NCBI GenBank assembly: GCA_003281045.1
Contig: QCDD01000006.1
Coordinates: forward strand, 1 to 33,333
Length of the DNA stretch: 33,333 bases
DNA from: Pelagibacteraceae bacterium AG-349-L23
GTDB taxonomy: Bacteria > Pseudomonadota > Alphaproteobacteria > Pelagibacterales > Pelagibacteraceae
Direction of reading: 5' to 3'
The translations under genes were made by a program, and so were the position numbers. The notes under the pieces are model-generated. The model saw nothing but the letters and a program-made list of their open reading frames with translations, searched no databases and was not told the DNA's origin. Shown here in pieces: positions 30,117 through 33,333 of the stretch (the first letter of the stretch is position 1; each line of letters starts with the position of its first letter).

Positions 30117-31297
30117 ATTTTAGTTACTACTCCAGCTCCAACAGTTCTTCCGCCTTCACGAATAGCAAAGTTCAATTTCTCTGACATCGCAATAGGTGTA
30201 ATTAGTTTAACTGTAAATTTAGCATCATCACCAGGCATAACCATTTCAGTCCCAGCCGGTAACTCTACTTCTCCAGTTACATCTGTAGTTCTAAAATAAA
30301 ATTGGGGTCTATACTTTGTGAAAAAAGGTGTATGTCTTCCACCCTCCTCTTTTTTAAGTACATACGCTTGAGCCTCAAATTTAGTATGTGGTGTAACAGA
30401 ACCTGGTTTACAAAGAACTTGTCCTCTTTCAATATCAGTTCTTTCTACACCTCTCAAAAGTACTCCAACGTTATCTCCTGCTTCTCCAGAGTCTAAAAGT
30501 TTTCTAAACATTTCAACACCAGTACAAACTGATTTTTTAGTTTCTCTAATACCAACTATCTCAAGTTCATCTCCTGTTTTTAGTACACCTGATTCAACTC
30601 TTCCAGTTGCAACTGTTCCTCTTCCTGAGATTGAGAAAACATCCTCTACTGGCATCAAGAAATCTTTATCTTTTGGTCTGTCTGGTTGCGGAATAAATTC
30701 ATCAACATTTTTCATTAATTCTAAAATTGAATTTTTTCCAATTTCATCATCTCTTCCTTCAACAGCTGCAAGTGCAGAACCTTTTGCGATTGGAGTTTTA
30801 TCACCAGGAAATTTATAAGAAGTTAGTAATTCTTTAATTTCCTCTTCAACCAGATCAATCATTTCTTTATCATCAACTTGATCTACTTTATTAAGATAAA
30901 CACAAATAGCAGGAACTCCAACTTGTCTTGCTAAAAGAATGTGCTCTCTTGTTTGAGGCATAGGTCCATCAGCAGCGTTAACAACCAAAATTGCACCATC
31001 CATTTGTGCTGCACCTGTAATCATATTTTTTACATAGTCAGCGTGACCAGGACAATCTACGTGTGCATAGTGTCTCTTTTCAGTTTCATATTCAACATGT
31101 GCTGTTGAAATTGTAATCCCTCTCTCTTTCTCTTCTGGCGCTTTATCAATTTGATCGTATGCTACAGCTTGAGCTCCACCAGTTTCAGATAAAACTTTCG
31201 TGATCGCAGCAGTTAAAGTTGTTTTACCATGATCGACATGACCGATTGTCCCAATGTTACAATGCGGTTTATTTCTTACAAATTTTTCTTTCGACAT
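30107..31297 (-). CDS. tuf: Translation elongation factor Tu
   Basis: EF-Tu delivers aminoacyl-tRNA to the ribosome. The 396-residue protein has the P-loop GHVDHGKT (19-26), the switch [10 protein letters not shown] (about 81-88), the NKVD motif (about 136-139) and the family C-terminus [15 protein letters not shown]. The ATG at 31297 has GAGGAA about 8 bases upstream, in a 45-base gap after tRNA-Gly. It is the only tuf copy in the window; the common second copy between fusA and rpsJ is absent. Confidence 0.99.
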   Translation of the reverse strand: MSKEKFVRNKPHCNIGTIGHVDHGKTTLTAAITKVLSETGGAQAVAYDQIDKAPEEKERGITISTAHVEYETEKRHYAHVDCPGHADYVKNMITGAAQMDGAILVVNAADGPMPQTREHILLARQVGVPAICVYLNKVDQVDDKEMIDLVEEEIKELLTSYKFPGDKTPIAKGSALAAVEGRDDEIGKNSILELMKNVDEFIPQPDRPKDKDFLMPVEDVFSISGRGTVATGRVESGVLKTGDELEIVGIRETKKSVCTGVEMFRKLLDSGEAGDNVGVLLRGVERTDIERGQVLCKPGSVTPHTKFEAQAYVLKKEEGGRHTPFFTKYRPQFYFRTTDVTGEVELPAGTEMVMPGDDAKFTVKLITPIAMSEKLNFAIREGGRTVGAGVVTKIIE

Positions 31298-31342
31298 TAC
31301 TTATATTCCTCACTTTTATTTTTTTATAAACTATTTTCTTCT

Positions 31343-31416
31343 TGGAGCGGGTAAAGGGAATCGAACCCTTACATCCAGCTTGGAAGGCTAGCGTTCTACC
31401 ATTGAACTACACCCGC
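31343..31416 (-). tRNA. tRNA-Gly (anticodon TCC)
   Basis: A 74-base cloverleaf on the minus strand: acceptor GCGGGTG with TACCCGC, D arm GTTC...GAAC, anticodon stem CTAGC/GCTGG with loop CTTCCAA, T arm with GGTTCGATTCC, and an encoded 3' TCCA. It lies between tRNA-Tyr and tuf, an arrangement also seen in the E. coli tufB operon. Confidence 0.97.
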
Positions 31417-31460
31417 ACAACCCCAAGAGTAACACTCCAGTATTGCTTAAGATTATTGAA

Positions 31461-31546
31461 TGGTGGAGGGGGAAAGATTCGAACTTTCGAAGACCGAAGT
31501 CAACGGGTTTACAGCCCGCCCCATTTGACCGCTCTGGAACCCCTCC
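31461..31546 (-). tRNA. tRNA-Tyr (anticodon GTA)
   Basis: An 86-base class II tRNA on the minus strand: acceptor GGAGGGG with CCCCTCC, anticodon loop CTGTAAA in the stem GCGGG/CCCGT, a long variable arm, a T arm with GTTCGAATC, and an encoded 3' ACCA. It is the first gene of the leftward block; a promoter candidate is about 50 bases upstream. Confidence 0.96.
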
Positions 31547-31549
31547 CTT

Positions 31550-31565
31550 AGGGGAAGTGTCCCCT
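31550..31565. repeat. GC-rich inverted repeat before tRNA-Tyr
   Basis: AGGGGA and TCCCCT flank the 4-base loop AGTG, forming a perfect 6-base stem with four G-C pairs in otherwise AT-rich DNA. It begins three bases upstream of the tRNA-Tyr 5' end. In the predicted tRNA precursor it would form a leader hairpin; it could instead be a protein-binding site between the divergent tRNA and rlmB units. Confidence 0.5.
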
Positions 31566-31594
31566 TGTTCAATAAAGCTTCAAACAACAAGCGT

Positions 31595-31622
31595 TTTATA
31601 TATTTTATTTGTCCAAATGCAA
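31595..31622 (-). promoter_or_regulatory. Candidate promoter for the tRNA-Tyr-tRNA-Gly-tuf transcript
   Basis: On the minus strand TTGCAT (31617-31622) and TATAAA (31595-31600) are separated by 16 bases, within the 129-base divergent spacer between tRNA-Tyr and rlmB. The predicted start near 31588 would give a leader of about 40 bases before the tRNA. The -35 box is imperfect; support comes mainly from location. Confidence 0.4.
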
Positions 31623-31675
31623 CACGTGATTTAATGGGCAAATATTTGAAAAAACGTGTAAAACAAAGGTATTTT

Positions 31676-32419
31676 ATGAACAAATCATCTTTTTTTATCA
31701 TTGGACAACATGCTGTAATTGAGGCTCTTCGTAACCCTAAAAGAAAAGTTTTAAGATTATTTTTAACTGAGGAAAGTAAGAAGAATATTCATAAAAAAAA
31801 TCCTAATAAAAACTTATTAAATGATATCAAAGTTTATTTTAAAACAAAAAAAGAGCTAGATAAGTATAGCACTAGAGAAAATTTACAACATCAAGGTTAT
31901 GTCGCAGAAGTTGAGCCTATAAATAAACCAATTCTTAAAGAATACATTAAAGATAAAGATAACATAACATTAATTTGTCTTGATGGTGTAACTGATCCAA
32001 GAAATATAGGATCTCTAATTAGAAGTGCTGCTTCTTTTAACATTGATGGTATCATTTTAAAAGAGAGAAACTTTCCGAGTGAAAGTAAACTTATGTATAA
32101 GGCAGCTAGCGGTGCAATTGAATATATGAATATATTCGAAGTTTCCAATATCAATTCAACACTAAAAAATTTAAAAGAGAAAAACTTTTGGGTATATGGT
32201 TTTGATGGTAATGGAAAGAAAGATTTTACTGATATTGAATGGAAAGGGAATAATATACTTTTATTTGGATCTGAGGGATCTGGAATGCATAAGCATACAT
32301 CAAAATATGCAGATTTTTTAGTGAAGATTGAAATAAATAAAAAAATTGAGAGCCTTAATATATCAAATAGTGCTGCAATTGTATTTCATCACTTAAGTTA
32401 TTTAAAAAAAAAGAGTTGA
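31676..32419 (+). CDS. rlmB: 23S rRNA (guanosine-2'-O)-methyltransferase, SpoU/TrmH family (RlmB-like)
   Basis: RlmB methylates the ribose of G2251 in the P loop of 23S rRNA using S-adenosylmethionine. The 247-residue protein has an N-terminal substrate-binding domain beginning FIIGQHAVIEALRN (7-20) and the SPOUT knot with motif 1 DGVTDPRNIGSLIR (103-116), motif 2 FGSEGSG (197-203) and motif 3 ESLNISNSAAI (225-235). The ATG at 31676 has AAGG six bases upstream and matches the family; a longer in-frame start at 31565 adds 37 unrelated residues. Other SpoU specificities cannot be fully excluded. Confidence 0.92.
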   Translation: MNKSSFFIIGQHAVIEALRNPKRKVLRLFLTEESKKNIHKKNPNKNLLNDIKVYFKTKKELDKYSTRENLQHQGYVAEVEPINKPILKEYIKDKDNITLICLDGVTDPRNIGSLIRSAASFNIDGIILKERNFPSESKLMYKAASGAIEYMNIFEVSNINSTLKNLKEKNFWVYGFDGNGKKDFTDIEWKGNNILLFGSEGSGMHKHTSKYADFLVKIEINKKIESLNISNSAAIVFHHLSYLKKKS

Positions 32420-32452
32420 TTAATTTATAAATTATTAATAATTATTGCGCAT

Positions 32453-32528
32453 GCCCTTGTAGCTCAGCTGGTAGAGCAATTGATTTGTAATCAATAGGTC
32501 CGCGGTTCGAATCCGTGCGGGGGCACCA
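32453..32528 (+). tRNA. tRNA-Thr (anticodon TGT)
   Basis: A 76-base cloverleaf on the plus strand: acceptor GCCCTTG with CGGGGGC (two G-U pairs), D arm GCTC...GAGC, anticodon stem ATTGA/TCAAT with loop TTTGTAA, T arm with GGTTCGAATCC, and an encoded 3' ACCA. It lies 33 bases after rlmB, in the same direction, and its last base directly abuts the stop codon of the opposing nadK. Confidence 0.97.
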
Positions 32529-33299
32529 CTAAGATGTTTCTCTTCTTAATTGTTCTAATTTAATTTTCTTTTGAAGGCTTCGATTTTGATCATATAAAAG
32601 ATTAAATCTTATTTTTTGATTAGTATTTATAGTAATATTTTTTGCATTTCTAACTTCAATGTTATCAGCAACAGCGCTGATTGGCCTTTTTTTTGAATTT
32701 AAATTTTTAATTACTATTTTTGATCTATCACTTACTATTTTTCCTTTCCATCTTCTTGGTCTAAAGGGACTTATTGGTGAGATAGAAAGCTTTTTGGAAT
32801 TCAAACTTAATATTGGACCATGAACAGATAAATTATAAGCAGTGCTTCCAGCTGGAGTTGATACCAGAACACCATCTGCAACTAATTCTTTTATAATTTG
32901 TTTCGATCCCTGGTTGATTGATAATGATGCTGCTTGTCTACTTTGCCTTAAAATTGATACCTCATTAATAGCTATATATTTTTTTATATAATTTTTATTA
33001 TTTTTGACAGTCATTTCTAAAGGTGAAATAGAGACTATTCTTGATCTGTTAAAATTTTTTATAAAATTTTTTGAAGAAAATTTATTCATTAAAAAACCAT
33101 AGTTACCTGAATTTACACCATAAAATAACTTTTTAGATCCTTTATTTTTTTTTAATGTTTGGAGCATAAATCCATCTCCACCAATAATAATTATGATATT
33201 TGATTTTTTTGATTTGGATTTTTTAAGTATGTTTAATAAAGATTTTTTAATTTTAAGTGATCTTAAATTTTTATCAGAAATAATTTGTATCTTGTTCAT
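32529..33299 (-). CDS. nadK: NAD kinase
   Basis: NAD kinase phosphorylates NAD to NADP in the cytoplasm. The 256-residue protein has GGDG (40-43, with catalytic Asp42), the NEVS motif (112-115) and PAGSTAY (149-155), all diagnostic. Its length is a little below the 292 residues of E. coli. The start is taken at the ATG at 33299 (MNKIQIISDK); a frame reaching 33332 would run through a tRNA gene. The ATG lies three bases after the CCA of that tRNA, and the only Shine-Dalgarno-like sequence (GAGGG, 33308-33312) is inside the tRNA acceptor stem. The TAG stop abuts tRNA-Thr. Confidence 0.93.
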   Translation of the reverse strand: MNKIQIISDKNLRSLKIKKSLLNILKKSKSKKSNIIIIIGGDGFMLQTLKKNKGSKKLFYGVNSGNYGFLMNKFSSKNFIKNFNRSRIVSISPLEMTVKNNKNYIKKYIAINEVSILRQSRQAASLSINQGSKQIIKELVADGVLVSTPAGSTAYNLSVHGPILSLNSKKLSISPISPFRPRRWKGKIVSDRSKIVIKNLNSKKRPISAVADNIEVRNAKNITINTNQKIRFNLLYDQNRSLQKKIKLEQLRRETS

Positions 33300-33302
33300 T
33301 AA

Positions 33303-33333
33303 TGGTGCCCTCGGCCAGACTCGAACTGGCACT
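33303..33333 (-). tRNA. 3' end of a tRNA, cut by the window edge (isotype unknown, possibly Leu)
   Basis: Reading leftward from the edge: a T arm GCCAG-TTCGAGT-CTGGC with five perfect pairs, the acceptor 3' strand CGAGGGC, then ACCA. The anticodon is outside the window. The implied acceptor start GCCCTCG is compatible with a tRNA-Leu, but this is a guess. Confidence 0.82.

Noticed and set aside
31342-31634. Open frames on the plus strand across tRNA-Gly and tRNA-Tyr
   Set aside because: They read through the complement of two well-formed tRNA genes and are not coding.
31565-31675. N-terminal extension of RlmB from 31565
   Set aside because: Its 37 residues do not resemble the family, and the ATG at 31676 has a well-placed AAGG.
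32416-32444. TTGATT and TAATTA as a promoter for tRNA-Thr
   Set aside because: The -10 matches the consensus poorly, and the spacer is nearly all A and T, so such matches are expected by chance.
33300-33332. N-terminal extension of NAD kinase
   Set aside because: It is the translated 3' end of a tRNA gene.
1-33333. Defence system, prophage, insertion sequence, CRISPR array or biosynthetic cluster
   Set aside because: Looked for and not seen: nearly every base belongs to a recognised housekeeping gene or a short spacer, with no direct repeats of array type and no transposase or integrase.

Overview
This window comes from a very AT-rich, extremely compact bacterial genome. Gene content, gene order and protein sequences point to an alphaproteobacterium of the SAR11 / Candidatus Pelagibacter type. 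The supporting signs are Lys/Asn/Ile-rich proteins, spacers mostly of 0-10 bases, no mobile DNA, a short-LID adenylate kinase downstream of secY, and an rpsM-rpsK-rpoA-rplQ cluster without rpsD. The taxonomic call is an inference; no rRNA gene is present to prove it.

Layout. (1) 1-1313: the 5' part of mgtE (Mg2+ channel), leftward and cut by the window edge. (2) 1374-2003: lipB, the only rightward protein gene before rlmB, overlapping tail to tail with rluC. (3) 1978-31546: one uninterrupted leftward block of about 29.5 kb. In transcription order it reads tRNA-Tyr, tRNA-Gly, tuf, tRNA-Trp, secE, nusG, rplK, rplA, rplJ, rplL, rpoB, rpoC, rpsL, rpsG, fusA, then the S10 cluster (rpsJ to rpsQ), the spc cluster (rplN to secY, adk), the alpha cluster (rpsM, rpsK, rpoA, rplQ) and a pseudouridine synthase. 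The classical rif, str, S10, spc and alpha operons are thus fused end to end. (4) 31676-33333: rlmB and tRNA-Thr rightward, nadK leftward, and the 3' end of another tRNA at the edge.

How it works together. The block encodes most of the ribosomal proteins usually clustered in bacteria, core RNA polymerase (alpha, beta, beta'), both main elongation factors, NusG, and two Sec translocon subunits. The genes flanking it modify rRNA (rluC, rlmB) or make cofactors (lipB, nadK). Only three promoter-like sequences stand out: before tRNA-Tyr, before rpsL (perfect TTGACA) and before rpsM. No intrinsic terminator was found. Eleven gene junctions share the same one-base overlap, TAATG, suggesting translational coupling.

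Points of interest are small and mostly non-coding: hairpins in the rpsL leader, in the rplL-rpoB spacer, at the tuf stop codon and before tRNA-Tyr; genes starting 3 and 17 bases after a tRNA 3' end; no rpmD at its usual place; and no room for several textbook ribosomal-protein feedback leaders. I saw no defence system, prophage, CRISPR array or uncharacterised gene cluster. This is core housekeeping DNA. No gene-free stretch exceeds 300 bases; the longest are 18783-18948 and 31547-31675.
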